Notes: a model not told the origin generated them from the sequence alone. A DNA stretch of 64,000 nt from Eubacteriaceae bacterium (GCA_910574915.1 CAJTCR010000019.1:27536-91535), one strand, 5' to 3'. Positions 51,363 to 60,042 are shown, counted from the first letter of the stretch. Program-made: numbers and translations.

Positions 51363-52120
51363 CTAGTACAGCGAACAAATTTGGGTTGCTTTGGTAAATT
51401 TTTACGGGAAGGGACGCCGGGAAAGAGGATGTGCCTCCGCTGGCTGCGTCCGTTCCAGAATACTAAGAATCCCTAAGTATCCTGCTGTTACGCTGTGGCT
51501 GCGCACGGTCGCGACACCTAGTTCGCTGCCTGCTGGCAGCTAAAGGTGCCGCTTGGCTGCGCCCCTGGTTGTCCCGCAGAATACTAAGGGCTTCTAAGCA
51601 TTCTTCCAAAGCCGCAGCCAGAGGAGGCACATCCTCTCTCCCGGCTGCTCTTCGTAAATGCTACGAAACAAGCTCAATATGGTTTGGTTTGTCTACCATG
51701 AACAAAATCAACCCTATGATAGAACAGATTCTAGGAGAACCTGTACAAAATAGTTCCTTGGAAAATGCAAATCAGAAAAATTTGCTGTACTACAGCAAAC
51801 AAACCATATAGGGCTCGTTTGGCAGCACTTGCGAAGAACAGCCGGGAGAGAGGAGGGGTACACTCTGGCGGCGGCTTTGGAAGAATGTTTAGAATTGCTT
51901 GGTATTCTGCAAAATAACTAGGGGCGCAGCCAAGCGGCACCTTTAGCTGCCAGCAGGCAGCGAACTAGGTGCCGCGACCGTCCACTGCCACAACGCAGCA
52001 GCAGGATACCTAGCAATTCTTAACATTCTGGAACGGACGCCGCCAGAGTGTACCCATCATCTGTCCTGGCGTCCCTTCTTGTAAAAATTTACCAAAGCAA
52101 CTCAAACACGCTCTAGTACT
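51363..52120. repeat. Large inverted-repeat locus made of two long structured hairpins
   Basis: Two related arms (about 51363-51694 and 51793-52120) are inverted copies, anchored by a perfect 21-bp inverted repeat at 51385-51405 and 52081-52101. Each arm also folds on itself. In the left copy 51417-51448 pairs with 51613-51644 (30 of 32 positions). In the right copy 51842-51873 pairs with 52038-52069 (28 of 32). Inner stems follow in both, capped by GCTGCC-4 nt-GGCAGC at 51525 and 51946. The paired sequences differ between copies while pairing is kept. No protein gene is supported. It may be a foldback/MITE-like element or paired structured RNAs. Confidence 0.8.
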
Positions 52121-52139
52121 ATTTTGCTGGATTTTAAGG

Positions 52140-52188
52140 TTGACAAACAAACCATTTGCGTATATACTGTACTTATTGAATAAGTACA
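52140..52188 (+). promoter_or_regulatory. Promoter and operator of the GntR-ABC operon
   Basis: TTGACA (52140-52145), 17-bp spacer, TATACT (52163-52168). A perfect palindrome follows with half-site TGTACTTATT around a central G (52168-52188). This overlaps the transcription start, as expected for autorepression by the GntR protein. Confidence 0.8.
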
Positions 52189-52232
52189 CAAAGTACAATC
52201 AATACGATGAGGGGAGGAATGAGAAAAACAGG

Positions 52233-52604
52233 ATGGAAATACTGATTAGCAACAGCAGTGACAAGCCCATTTATGAGCAGATCTGCATTCAGGTCAAGAG
52301 CCTGATTATGAACGGCACCTTAACCGCTGGCGAAGCGCTGCCTTCGATGCGGGCGCTGGCGAGAGATCTCCATATCAGTGTGATTACTGTACAGAGGGCT
52401 TATGAAGACTTAACGCGTGACGGGTTTATTGAGACCGTATCCGGCAAAGGCAGCTTTGTAGCTGCACAGAATAAAGAATTTATTCAGGAAGAACAACTGC
52501 GGATTGCAGAAGAATTGCTGCTTAAGGCAGCGCAGATCGGCAGGGCGCATGGGATTGCCTATGAGAAGATGGCTGAGATTTTAAAGCTGTTTTATGAAGA
52601 ATAA
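52233..52604 (+). CDS. GntR-family (YtrA-type) regulator
   Basis: A 123-residue protein with an N-terminal winged helix (SNSSDKPIYEQICIQVKSLIMNGTLTAGEALPSMRALARDLHISVITVQRAYEDLTRDGFIETVSGKGSFVA) and a short helical tail, the YtrA subfamily layout. Such proteins repress their own ABC transporter operons. The ATG at 52233 is set by family alignment (MEILISNSSDKP); an 8-codon upstream ORF starting at 52219 overlaps it after the strong GGGGAGG. The operator at 52168 and the ABC genes 14 bp downstream support local control. Confidence 0.85.
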   Translation: MEILISNSSDKPIYEQICIQVKSLIMNGTLTAGEALPSMRALARDLHISVITVQRAYEDLTRDGFIETVSGKGSFVAAQNKEFIQEEQLRIAEELLLKAAQIGRAHGIAYEKMAEILKLFYEE

Positions 52605-52618
52605 CGAGGAGGTAGCAT

Positions 52619-53485
52619 ATGGAAGAATACAGTATTTTAGTAGAGGATCTAAGTAAAAGCTTTGGGGGCTTTACGCTTGACCATATTTCATTTAAGGTTC
52701 CAAAGGGCAGGATTGTTGGATTTATCGGTGAAAACGGTGCGGGGAAAAGCACTACGATACATCTGATTTTAAATGAGCTGAAAAAGGACAGCGGAGAAAT
52801 AAAGATTTTCGGGACAGACCATACAGACTGTTCGGTAAAGGAACAGATCGGGGTTGTATTTGATGAATGCAATTTTCACGATGTATTTACAGCAAAAAAT
52901 ATGGAAAAAATATTGTCGGGTGTTTACCGTTCGTGGGACAGCAGCCTGTATCGCCAGTATTTAAAAAGGTTTGGGCTGCCGTCTGACCAGCCGGTCGGCA
53001 CCTTTTCCAAAGGAATGAAAATGAAGCTGTCGTTGATAAGCGCCCTGGCGCATAAGCCGAAGCTTTTGATACTGGATGAGGCGACATCCGGGCTTGATCC
53101 GGTTGTGCGGGATGAAATGCTGGATTTGTTTCTGGAATTTATACAAGAGGAAGACCATTCGGTATTTTTGTCTTCGCATATTACGTCGGATATTCAAAAG
53201 GTCGCGGATGAGGTTATTTTGATCCGCAAGGGAAAAATTATTTTTCAACAGCTTAAAGATGACCTGATCTATCAGTACGGCATTTTAAAGTGCGGCAAAG
53301 AAAAATTTGCAGCAGTTTCACCACAGGATTATCTGATTCACAGGTCGACCAACATATGTGAAGAATGTCTGGTAAATGATAAGGAAGCGGCAAAACAAAA
53401 ATATCCAGACGCAGTCGTTGACAATGCAGCATTGGAAGATATTATGCTTTTTTACAGCAAAGGAGGAGAATCATGCGTGGATTAA
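52619..53485 (+). CDS. ABC transporter ATP-binding protein
   Basis: A 288-residue protein with Walker A GENGAGKST (near residue 40), ABC signature FSKGMKMKLSLISAL, Walker B LLILDEATSGLDP and a switch His in VFLSSHITSD. The C-terminal extension (about 220-288) is typical of YtrB/BcrA-type ATPases. It starts after AGGAGGTAGCAT. With the 53473 permease it forms a transporter, likely for peptide antibiotics or export of an unknown substrate. The overlap of 13 bp with the permease gene implies coupled translation. Confidence 0.9.
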   Translation: MEEYSILVEDLSKSFGGFTLDHISFKVPKGRIVGFIGENGAGKSTTIHLILNELKKDSGEIKIFGTDHTDCSVKEQIGVVFDECNFHDVFTAKNMEKILSGVYRSWDSSLYRQYLKRFGLPSDQPVGTFSKGMKMKLSLISALAHKPKLLILDEATSGLDPVVRDEMLDLFLEFIQEEDHSVFLSSHITSDIQKVADEVILIRKGKIIFQQLKDDLIYQYGILKCGKEKFAAVSPQDYLIHRSTNICEECLVNDKEAAKQKYPDAVVDNAALEDIMLFYSKGGESCVD

Positions 53486-54105
53486 TCTATAAGGAAGTCT
53501 CTGTTTTTTATAAGAGTGTTGACAAAAAAATGTTTGTGATAGCATCTGGGTTTACGCTGCTGCTTTTTTACCAAGCAGGGGCTTATGGTGGTATGATGGC
53601 GTCGGTAATGCTTGCCATGATGATCGGGGCGCAAAATGTGATGAGCTTTATCAGTGATGACAAGGCGCGCTGGCAAAGGTATCAGATGGCAATGCCGGTC
53701 AGCAGTTTTTCTGTCGTGGCGAGCAAGTATCTCTCGGTGCTGTGTACCTTGGGATTTGGCATTGCAGGCAGTATTGTGCTGAACCTGATCTCCAGCATAT
53801 GCTATAGAAGCTTTAACGCCTCTGTGTGGGGGATTTCTGTCTTTATTGTTGTATGGATACCGCTGATATGGACGGGGATCTGCCTGCCGTGTACGTACTG
53901 GTTTGGCGTGCAGTCTGCACAGGTGATGGGATTGGTTTTTGTGATTCCGCTCTTTTATCTGGTAAAATATTTTGAGGATGGAATCGGGGTATCGATGATG
54001 GCGGATTCTCTGGCGCCGTATGGTTTGGCGGCAGGCGCGGCGGCTGTAGTGCTGTTTGCGGTTTCCCTTGCTGTAAGTGTGGCGGGATATGCACGCAGAA
54101 AATAG
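53473..54105 (+). CDS. ABC-2 type permease subunit
   Basis: A 210-residue protein with about six hydrophobic segments (FVIASGFTLLLFYQAGAY, MMASVMLAMMIGAQNVMSFI, YLSVLCTLGFGIAGSIVLNLI, WGISVFIVVWIPLIWTGI, VMGLVFVIPLFYLVKYF and GLAAGAAAVVLFAVSLAVSVAGY). It has the SDDKARWQRYQMAMPVSSFSVVASKYL cytoplasmic loop typical of ABC-2 permeases in GntR-linked operons. It partners the preceding ATPase. The next genes (response regulator, kinase) follow 51 bp downstream on the same strand. Confidence 0.85.
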   Translation: MRGLIYKEVSVFYKSVDKKMFVIASGFTLLLFYQAGAYGGMMASVMLAMMIGAQNVMSFISDDKARWQRYQMAMPVSSFSVVASKYLSVLCTLGFGIAGSIVLNLISSICYRSFNASVWGISVFIVVWIPLIWTGICLPCTYWFGVQSAQVMGLVFVIPLFYLVKYFEDGIGVSMMADSLAPYGLAAGAAAVVLFAVSLAVSVAGYARRK

Positions 54106-54156
54106 GAAATTTGCCGGCGGCTGCCAGCAGATGTGTCCGGGAAAGGAAATGAAAGA

Positions 54157-54858
54157 ATGAAGATTTTATTAGTAGAAGATGATATGGAAATCAGCGAGAT
54201 GCTCAAAAGCTTCTTAGTAACAGAAAACTTTGAGGTTGTCACTGCCTATGACGGGGAAAGTGCCTGTGACTGTTTTTTTGCGGATGAATACAGTCTTGTG
54301 CTGCTTGATCTGATGATTCCAAAGCGGAGCGGCATGGAAGTAATGAAGCTGATCCGTGAAAAAAGTACGGTGCCGATTATGATTTTATCTGCCAAGGATA
54401 CGGATTCGGATAAGACGCTTGGGCTGGGGCTTGGGGCGGATGATTATGTGACAAAGCCGTTTTCTGTTACGGAAGTACTGGCGAGGATTAAGGCAAATAT
54501 CAGGAGAAACACACAGTATACCGCACAGACAGCAAAGGAAGAAACAGAAGCGTCCGTATTTCGGATCGGGCAGCTTGTTTTAAATACGGAGGATTTTACA
54601 TTATACAAAAATGGACAGAGGGTGGAAGTTACAGCAAAAGAATTTGAGATCCTGCTGCTTTTTATGAAGCATCCAAAAAAAGTCTATACCAAAGAGCAGC
54701 TCTATACTTTAGTCTGGAAGGATGCGTATATTGGCGATGAAAATGCGGTCAATGTACATATCAGCAGGCTGCGGAACAAAATCGAGGATCATCCCCGCAA
54801 ACCGCAGTATATAGTTACGGTCTGGGGGATTGGTTATAAGCTTGGGGATGCAATGTAA
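54157..54858 (+). CDS. OmpR-type response regulator
   Basis: A 233-residue protein with a receiver domain (KILLVEDDMEISEMLKSFL, phosphorylatable Asp in LVLLDLMIPKRSGMEV, Lys in VTKPFSVTEVLARI) and a C-terminal winged helix (FEILLLFMKHPKKVYTKEQLYTLVW...NAVNVHISRLRNKIE...VTVWGIGYKL). The start at 54157 (MKILLVED) has a GAAAGGAAATGAAAGA-type site. The stop is 1 base from the kinase start. It probably controls the downstream ABC transporter at 55880, as in peptide-antibiotic sensing systems. Confidence 0.93.
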   Translation: MKILLVEDDMEISEMLKSFLVTENFEVVTAYDGESACDCFFADEYSLVLLDLMIPKRSGMEVMKLIREKSTVPIMILSAKDTDSDKTLGLGLGADDYVTKPFSVTEVLARIKANIRRNTQYTAQTAKEETEASVFRIGQLVLNTEDFTLYKNGQRVEVTAKEFEILLLFMKHPKKVYTKEQLYTLVWKDAYIGDENAVNVHISRLRNKIEDHPRKPQYIVTVWGIGYKLGDAM

Positions 54859-54859
54859 A

Positions 54860-55789
54860 ATGAACGATCAACTGCTTATATTTTTATTGTCAGGCGTACT
54901 TGTACTGTTAATGTTAACGATTTTGTACCAGAGGTTTGCTTTTACAAAGGGCATTCATGCCGAGCTAAAGAAAATCAGCGAAACATTGTCGGCGATTTTA
55001 GAAACCGACAGTGAGGAAAAAGTAATGGTTTTTACAGACGATCAGATGGTTCAGAGCCTGTGCGCGCAGATAAACCGTCTGCTTGAAGACCGCCAGAAAA
55101 TCCGTGTGGACTACCGGAAGCAGGAGCTGTCATCCAAAAAAATGCTGTCAAATATTTCACACGATATTAAGACGCCCCTTACTGTCATCCTGGGCTATTT
55201 AGAAATCCTGCGCCTGAAAGACCCGGAAAATGCAGCGCTGCAAAAGACGGAGGTCAAGGCAAAGCAGGTGATGGAGCTGATCGACCAGTTTTTTACATTG
55301 GCAAAGCTGGAGGCGGGAGACCGGAACCTGGAAATTACAAAAGTAAATATCACTGAGATATGCAGGGAAAATGTGCTTGAATTTTACGAGATCTTGCAGC
55401 AGCGGGAGTTTACCGTAGAGCTTATGATTCCAGAAAAAAGCATCTATGTGCAGGGGGAGAAAAAATCGGTGGAACGCATTTTAAACAATCTGATATCCAA
55501 TGTGCTGCGTTATGGAAGTGACGGAAATTATATCGGCGTGTTTCTGCGAGAAGATATGGAGGACGTTTCTATTGATGTCGCAGACCGCGGAAAAGGCATT
55601 GAAAAGGAATTTGCGGACAGTGTATTTGAACGTCTGTATACGATGGAGGATTCGCGCAACCGCAAGATACAGGGCAACGGTCTTGGGCTGACGATCGCAA
55701 GAAACCTTGCCAGACAGATGGGCGGGGATATCCTTTTGGAGAGCGAACCGGGCAGAAGGACGGTATTTACGGTTGTATTAAAAAAATAA
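54860..55789 (+). CDS. Sensor histidine kinase with short sensing region
   Basis: A 309-residue protein with one N-terminal hydrophobic helix (LLIFLLSGVLVLLMLTILYQRFAF), no large outer domain, a HAMP-like linker, the dimerization His in SNISHDIKTPLTVILGYL, N box NNLISNVLRYG, G1 DRGKGIE and G2 NGLGLTIARNLA. The small sensing part resembles the intramembrane-sensing or lantibiotic-type kinases that work with ABC transporters. It follows the response regulator immediately and precedes the ATPase gene by 90 bp. Confidence 0.9.
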   Translation: MNDQLLIFLLSGVLVLLMLTILYQRFAFTKGIHAELKKISETLSAILETDSEEKVMVFTDDQMVQSLCAQINRLLEDRQKIRVDYRKQELSSKKMLSNISHDIKTPLTVILGYLEILRLKDPENAALQKTEVKAKQVMELIDQFFTLAKLEAGDRNLEITKVNITEICRENVLEFYEILQQREFTVELMIPEKSIYVQGEKKSVERILNNLISNVLRYGSDGNYIGVFLREDMEDVSIDVADRGKGIEKEFADSVFERLYTMEDSRNRKIQGNGLGLTIARNLARQMGGDILLESEPGRRTVFTVVLKK

Positions 55790-55879
55790 AGTTTTCCGGC
55801 GAAAGAAATTTGTAAGAATTGCGCAAGGCTTTTGCAAAACAGGAGTGTTATCATGTCTTTCAGAAGGGAGGCAGACAGG

Positions 55880-56809
55880 ATGACAAATCTATTACAGACA
55901 AATGAATTAACAAAAATGATCGATGGGAAAACTTTGGTAAAGGGTGTCAATATGCACGTAAAAAAAGGGGAAATTTACGGGTTTTTAGGGCCGAACGGAG
56001 CTGGGAAGACGACGGTGATGAAGATGGTGACAAACCTCTGGAAGCCGACGGCAGGGACGGTTGAACTGTTTGGCGAGACACTTACGCCAACGTCCTATGG
56101 GCTGTTAAAACGGATTGGCAGCATGATTGAGTTTCCATGCTTTTACGATCATATGAGCGGGAAAGAAAACCTGCGGCTGCACTGTGAATATATGGGGTAT
56201 TATGCGGGCGGCAGCGTGGAACATGCATTGCAGGCACTGGAGCTTTCAGACGCCGCAGATAAGCCCGTAAAAAGCTATTCCCTGGGGATGAAGCAGCGGC
56301 TTGGCATTGCGCGTGCGGTCATAAGCAAGCCGGAGCTGCTCGTTTTGGATGAGCCGACAAACGGGCTTGACCCTGCCGGGATGAAAAAGATCCGGGAGCT
56401 TTTGCGAAGGCTTTGTACAGAATACGGCATTACGATTTTACTGTCCAGCCATATCCTGTCCGAAGTGGAGAGCATTGCGGATACGATCGGCGTCATTGCG
56501 CATGGAGATATGAAAAAGGAAATATCGATGCAGGAGATCTCACAGATGAATACCGCGTATATTGAGGTTGAAATTGCACATGCGAAAAAAGCTGCGTACG
56601 TGCTGGATGACAAGATGGGATTAACGAATTTTAAGCTTATAGACGATTATAAGATCCGCATTTATGATCCGAATATCACACCAGAAGAAGTGGCAAAGAC
56701 GCTGGCACTGCATGAGATTGCGATTTATTCGATCGGCAGGAAAACAGCGAACCTGGAGGATTATTTTTTGAAAATCACCGGAGAAGGCAAGGAGGGCAAA
56801 AGTGTTTAA
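55880..56809 (+). CDS. Bacitracin/lantibiotic-type ABC ATPase
   Basis: A 309-residue protein with Walker A GPNGAGKTT, signature YSLGMKQRLGIA, Walker B LLVLDEPTNGLDPAG and LLSSHILSEVESIAD, plus the C-terminal extension of BcrA/NisF-type ATPases (IYSIGRKTANLEDYFLKIT). The ATG at 55880 has GGGAGGCAGACAGG; an ATG at 55832 is in frame but lacks support. It probably powers export of or immunity to a peptide antibiotic. It overlaps the permease gene if that gene starts at the GTG at 56802. Confidence 0.9.
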   Translation: MTNLLQTNELTKMIDGKTLVKGVNMHVKKGEIYGFLGPNGAGKTTVMKMVTNLWKPTAGTVELFGETLTPTSYGLLKRIGSMIEFPCFYDHMSGKENLRLHCEYMGYYAGGSVEHALQALELSDAADKPVKSYSLGMKQRLGIARAVISKPELLVLDEPTNGLDPAGMKKIRELLRRLCTEYGITILLSSHILSEVESIADTIGVIAHGDMKKEISMQEISQMNTAYIEVEIAHAKKAAYVLDDKMGLTNFKLIDDYKIRIYDPNITPEEVAKTLALHEIAIYSIGRKTANLEDYFLKITGEGKEGKSV

Positions 56810-57505
56810 GTTAATCAGGTTGGAATGGAAAAAAATAATGCAGGAAAATACATGCGCAGCGCTTGTATTCTGGCGGCGGTGCTCTGCCTGTTTATATACG
56901 CGCTGGCGTTTTTAGGCATTGCCAATGACCCGGACGGGACACTGGACGCAGCCGAAGGGATGGACACCATATCGTCCCCGGTTGAACTGTTTACAAGCAT
57001 GTCATTTTTAGTGTTTACTGGCGTAATGTTAGCTTCCTTTATTGTAAATGCGTATAAAAATAAGACGATGGATCTGATGTTTTCTTACCCAATCAGGCGG
57101 CAGAAGATTCTGGCATCTCAGATGGCTGCTGTATGGATCTTTAATTTTCTGGCACTTGTTTTGACGAAGCTGCTTATTTACGGCTGCATCGCGCTTGGGG
57201 CAAGGAACATGGAGTCATCTTTTGGAATTGATTTTTCAATGGGAAGCGTTGGGTTTTATATCCAGCTTGTTACAAAGTCAGCCGTGATTGTCAGCATGGG
57301 CTTTATCGCGTTGTTTGTGGGGCTTAAAATGCGTTCGCAGGCGGCAGTGATCGTTGCGTCATTTGTATTGATATTGCTGACGCAGGCAAATATCGGGGAT
57401 TATTCCCTGGCTGGCAATGCGGTAGTTCCACTGCTTTTGGTAGCGGCATCGGCGGTATTTGCGGTACTGTCTGTCTGGAATGTGGAAAAGAGGGATTTGC
57501 TGTAA
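56802..57505 (+). CDS. ABC-2 permease with apparent -1 frame change at a run of A
   Basis: A GTG at 56802 overlapping the ATPase stop begins VFKLIRLEWKK, the normal start of this permease family (usually MFKLI(R/K)LEWKKNN...). After AAA AAA at 56829-56834 the family sequence continues in the -1 frame as NNAGKYMRSACILAAVLCLFIYALAFLGIA to the stop at 57505. The run A7 (56829-56835) is a classic slip site. Alternatively, translation starts at ATG 56825 in the second frame, giving 226 residues, or this is a mutation or sequencing error. Six hydrophobic segments follow. It partners the upstream ATPase. Confidence 0.75.
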
Positions 57506-57605
57506 AATGTAAACCTTTGGCTGACAGTACTTGCAAAAACAGCGTTTCTAGCGTGCTGGATTTTTCGTTGCAGTTTTGTTATGATTTTAGTACTACGATT
57601 ATGCT

Positions 57606-57806
57606 GTGATTACAGTCTATGATCCGTTTGCAGCCGTTGACCGTATACGAAAAGCCTATATAAAAATTATGGAGAGTTTTCAGACAGCCGGATTATGTGA
57701 AAAGCCAAAGGAAGGGATCTTAACCTGCTTTGAGCATGTGTATGACAAGGAAGGGATTACTTGTATGGATGTTTATATCCATGTGGACAGCATGTCAAAG
57801 GCTTAA
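57606..57806 (+). pseudogene. Short remnant of a larger protein
   Basis: A 66-codon frame (GTG start at 57606) reading ITVYDPFAAVDRIRKAYIKIMESFQTAGLCEKPKEGILTCFEHVYDKEGITCMDVYIHVDSMSKA. It looks like the end of an effector-binding or regulatory domain rather than a complete protein, and it lacks a ribosome site. It lies in a 341-bp gap after the permease. No family could be named. Confidence 0.4.
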
Positions 57807-57846
57807 CAGGCATCGTTTAAAATGGAAGCAGGAAAGGAGAAATGCA

Positions 57847-58203
57847 ATGTCGGCAGCAGTGAATATCGTGTTGGGAAAATATGTGGAAAAGGTAAGTAAA
57901 ATATATGGAGAACATTTAAAATCCGTGATCTTATACGGTTCTTATGCACGAGGGGATTATACGTCAGAATCAGACATTGATATTATGATTCTTGTTGATT
58001 TGACAGACATTGAAGTAGAAAAATATGGGCAACAGTTGTCATGGGAGACGTATGATTTTAACGAGGAATACGACACAGAAATCAAGCCTATTGCAAAGAG
58101 TGACACACATTTCAAAAAGTGGTTGGGAGTTTATCCTTTTTATACGAATGTTCAAAAAGAAGGGGTGGAGTTATATGGAGTTGTCGGAAAGAGGAACTAT
58201 TAG
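57847..58203 (+). CDS. mntA: MNT-type nucleotidyltransferase antitoxin
   Basis: A 118-residue protein with the minimal nucleotidyltransferase motif GSYARGDYTSESDIDI at about residues 31-46 (GSxARG...SDxD). In MntA/HepT (type VII) systems the MNT protein AMPylates its HEPN toxin and silences it. The ATG at 57847 follows AGGAAAGGAGAAATGCA. Its 3' end overlaps the HEPN gene by 29 bp. The third acidic residue may be in DTEIKPI. Role inferred from the pair. Confidence 0.88.
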   Translation: MSAAVNIVLGKYVEKVSKIYGEHLKSVILYGSYARGDYTSESDIDIMILVDLTDIEVEKYGQQLSWETYDFNEEYDTEIKPIAKSDTHFKKWLGVYPFYTNVQKEGVELYGVVGKRNY

Positions 58204-58588
58204 TGATTTGGTACACTATCGAATTGAAACAGCAAAAAGCGATTTGAAGTCAGCTAATATATTGATGAATGAGGGAGAGTTTAGAGGAGCAAATAATCGG
58301 GCATATTATGCGATTTATCATATAATAGCGGCTGTTCATGCATTAGATGGTAAATCTTACAAACGACATAAGGATACATTGGCAAATTTTAATAAAGAGT
58401 ATATTAAAAAGGAAATATTTCCAAGGGAATATGGGCGGAAAATTGCCAGAGCAGAAGAAATTCGTCATTCCAGTGATTATGATGATTTTTATATTGCTAC
58501 GAAAGAAAAAGCAGAGGAACAGATTCTGACAGCAAAAGAATTGATTGAATTGGTTGAGGCTTATTGTATAAAGAAACTTAAGGAGTAA
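58175..58588 (+). CDS. hepT: HEPN-domain toxin partner
   Basis: A 137-residue all-helical protein of the UPF0332/HEPN type: YRIETAKSDLKSANILMNEGEFRGANNRAYYAIYHIIAAVHALDGKSYKRHKDTLANF, then EIRHSSDYDDFYIATKEKAEEQILTAKELIELVEAY. The RHSSDY segment near residue 96 corresponds to the conserved Arg/Tyr region of this subgroup. HEPN proteins are often RNases; this longer subgroup may lack the standard Rx4-6H site, so activity is uncertain. The start at 58175 follows AAGGGGTGGAGTTAT and overlaps mntA. Confidence 0.85.
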   Translation: MELSERGTISDLVHYRIETAKSDLKSANILMNEGEFRGANNRAYYAIYHIIAAVHALDGKSYKRHKDTLANFNKEYIKKEIFPREYGRKIARAEEIRHSSDYDDFYIATKEKAEEQILTAKELIELVEAYCIKKLKE

Positions 58589-58732
58589 GTAGTTAGCTGC
58601 ATTGGATGTGTTGCCCCCTCTATCATTAAGTAATATCCAGTGAATACAATAGCATAATTTGGCGAGAAATAGTATAGAAATATGTAAGATCTTCCCCTCA
58701 ATCTATAGTAAATAAGTAAAGAGGAAAGGAAG

Positions 58733-59299
58733 GTGGCTAAATTGGACGACAGCAGGATTATCGAATTGTTTTTCGCGCGCAGTGAACAGGCGGTCAAAGA
58801 GCTGTCCGCAAAATACGGGGCGGTATGCAGCAAGGTTGCGGGCAATATTTTGCGTCATCCGTGTGATGTGGAGGAGTGCTTAAACGATGCGTATCTGGGC
58901 GTATGGAACACGATTCCGCCGCAAAAACCGGAACGTCTGCTGGCATATGTTTGCAGGATTGTCCGCAATATTTCGATTGCAAAATATCATGCGCTGACGG
59001 CTGCAAAGCGCAACAGCCAGTATGATACTGCATTGGCGGAGCTGGAAGACTGTTTTGCGTCAGTGGATACGGTGGAATCCGAAGTGGCAGCAAAGGAGCT
59101 GACAAATGCGGTCAATGGTTTTCTGGCAACGCTGGATCAGGAGAGCCGGGTCATGTTTGTCCGGCGTTACTGGTATGCGGATTCAGTTACTGCGATTGCA
59201 GCAAGACTAAAGCGGAGTGAGAACAGTGTATCTGTCCGGCTGTTCCGTATGCGGGAAAAGCTGAAAAACTACTTAAAGAAAGAAGGTTATGAGTTATGA
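58733..59299 (+). CDS. ECF-type RNA polymerase sigma factor
   Basis: A 188-residue protein with sigma region 2 (SAKYGAVCSKVAGNILRHPCDVEECLNDAYLGVWNTIPPQKPERLLAYVCRIVRNISI) and region 4 (ATLDQESRVMFVRRYWYADSVTAIAARLKRSENSVSVRLFRMREKLKNYL). GTG start at 58733 after GGAAAGGA. The stop overlaps the next gene by 4 bp (ATGA), and that gene encodes a membrane protein that probably acts as its anti-sigma factor. Signal and regulon are unknown. Confidence 0.92.
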   Translation: MAKLDDSRIIELFFARSEQAVKELSAKYGAVCSKVAGNILRHPCDVEECLNDAYLGVWNTIPPQKPERLLAYVCRIVRNISIAKYHALTAAKRNSQYDTALAELEDCFASVDTVESEVAAKELTNAVNGFLATLDQESRVMFVRRYWYADSVTAIAARLKRSENSVSVRLFRMREKLKNYLKKEGYEL

Positions 59300-59934
59300 A
59301 GAGGGAAAAGATTTCAAGAGTGATCGGCGGAATTGACGAGCAGTATATTCAGGAAGCAGAATATGCTCAGGCAGGCAGCAGGGGGATTGGAGATTGGGGT
59401 GGTATCCGCAAAAAAATAATTGCAGCAGCAGCCGTCTTTGTATGTGTATTTGCGGCGTGTATGCCGTCCGCGGCGCGGTCTTTCAAGGGGTATTTTCAGG
59501 ATATCCTGCGCTGGGACGGGGCAGTGACAGGAGCTACGTATCAGGCGGCAGAGCAGGAGGTTAAAATCCATGTATCGGGAAACATGCGGCAAAAAGAGAA
59601 GAAACTGCTTGTGCAGATAACATTTTTGGATCCGGCAAAAGCGCCGTACAGCGAGCTTGCCACAGGAGCGATAGCGCTGGGGGATTACCAGGTGATTGAT
59701 CTGTCAGATGATGCAACAGAGCATGTGATTGCTTCGGCAGAAGGATTGCAGGAGGAGATAACGGGAACGATAGCAGATGCAGGCGCAACGGTCGAGCTGC
59801 CATTACAGGCAGAAGGGCTTGCGGCAGGGAAAGAGTATTGTCTGGTGATCAAATGCCTGTATGGGATAAAGAAAGCAGAACAGCCGCTGCGGATCAATGG
59901 CGACTGGGAATGCAGGTTTACGGTTCAGGAGTAG
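59296..59934 (+). CDS. Single-pass membrane protein, likely anti-sigma partner
   Basis: A 212-residue protein with a short cytoplasmic N-terminus (ISRVIGGIDEQYIQEAEYAQ), a transmembrane helix at about residues 37-55 (IIAAAAVFVCVFAACMPSAA), and an outer domain rich in beta structure. The 4-bp overlap with the sigma gene and this layout match Firmicute ECF sigma/anti-sigma pairs with DUF4179-like proteins. No enzymatic motif is seen. It most likely holds the sigma factor at the membrane until a signal is sensed. Confidence 0.75.
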   Translation: MKREKISRVIGGIDEQYIQEAEYAQAGSRGIGDWGGIRKKIIAAAAVFVCVFAACMPSAARSFKGYFQDILRWDGAVTGATYQAAEQEVKIHVSGNMRQKEKKLLVQITFLDPAKAPYSELATGAIALGDYQVIDLSDDATEHVIASAEGLQEEITGTIADAGATVELPLQAEGLAAGKEYCLVIKCLYGIKKAEQPLRINGDWECRFTVQE

Positions 59935-60042
59935 GTTTGCATTTATTTGCCTTGCAGGATGTTCCAATGCGCGCTATAATGAAGCAGACAATCACGATAG
60001 AAGGAACAGGTGGAAGGGACAGTAAAGCAAAGGAGAAGAACT

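Noticed and set aside
51569..51811. 80-residue ORF in the hairpin locus
   Set aside because: Coincidental frame over one hairpin and the spacer, with no start signal and composition dictated by the inverted repeats.
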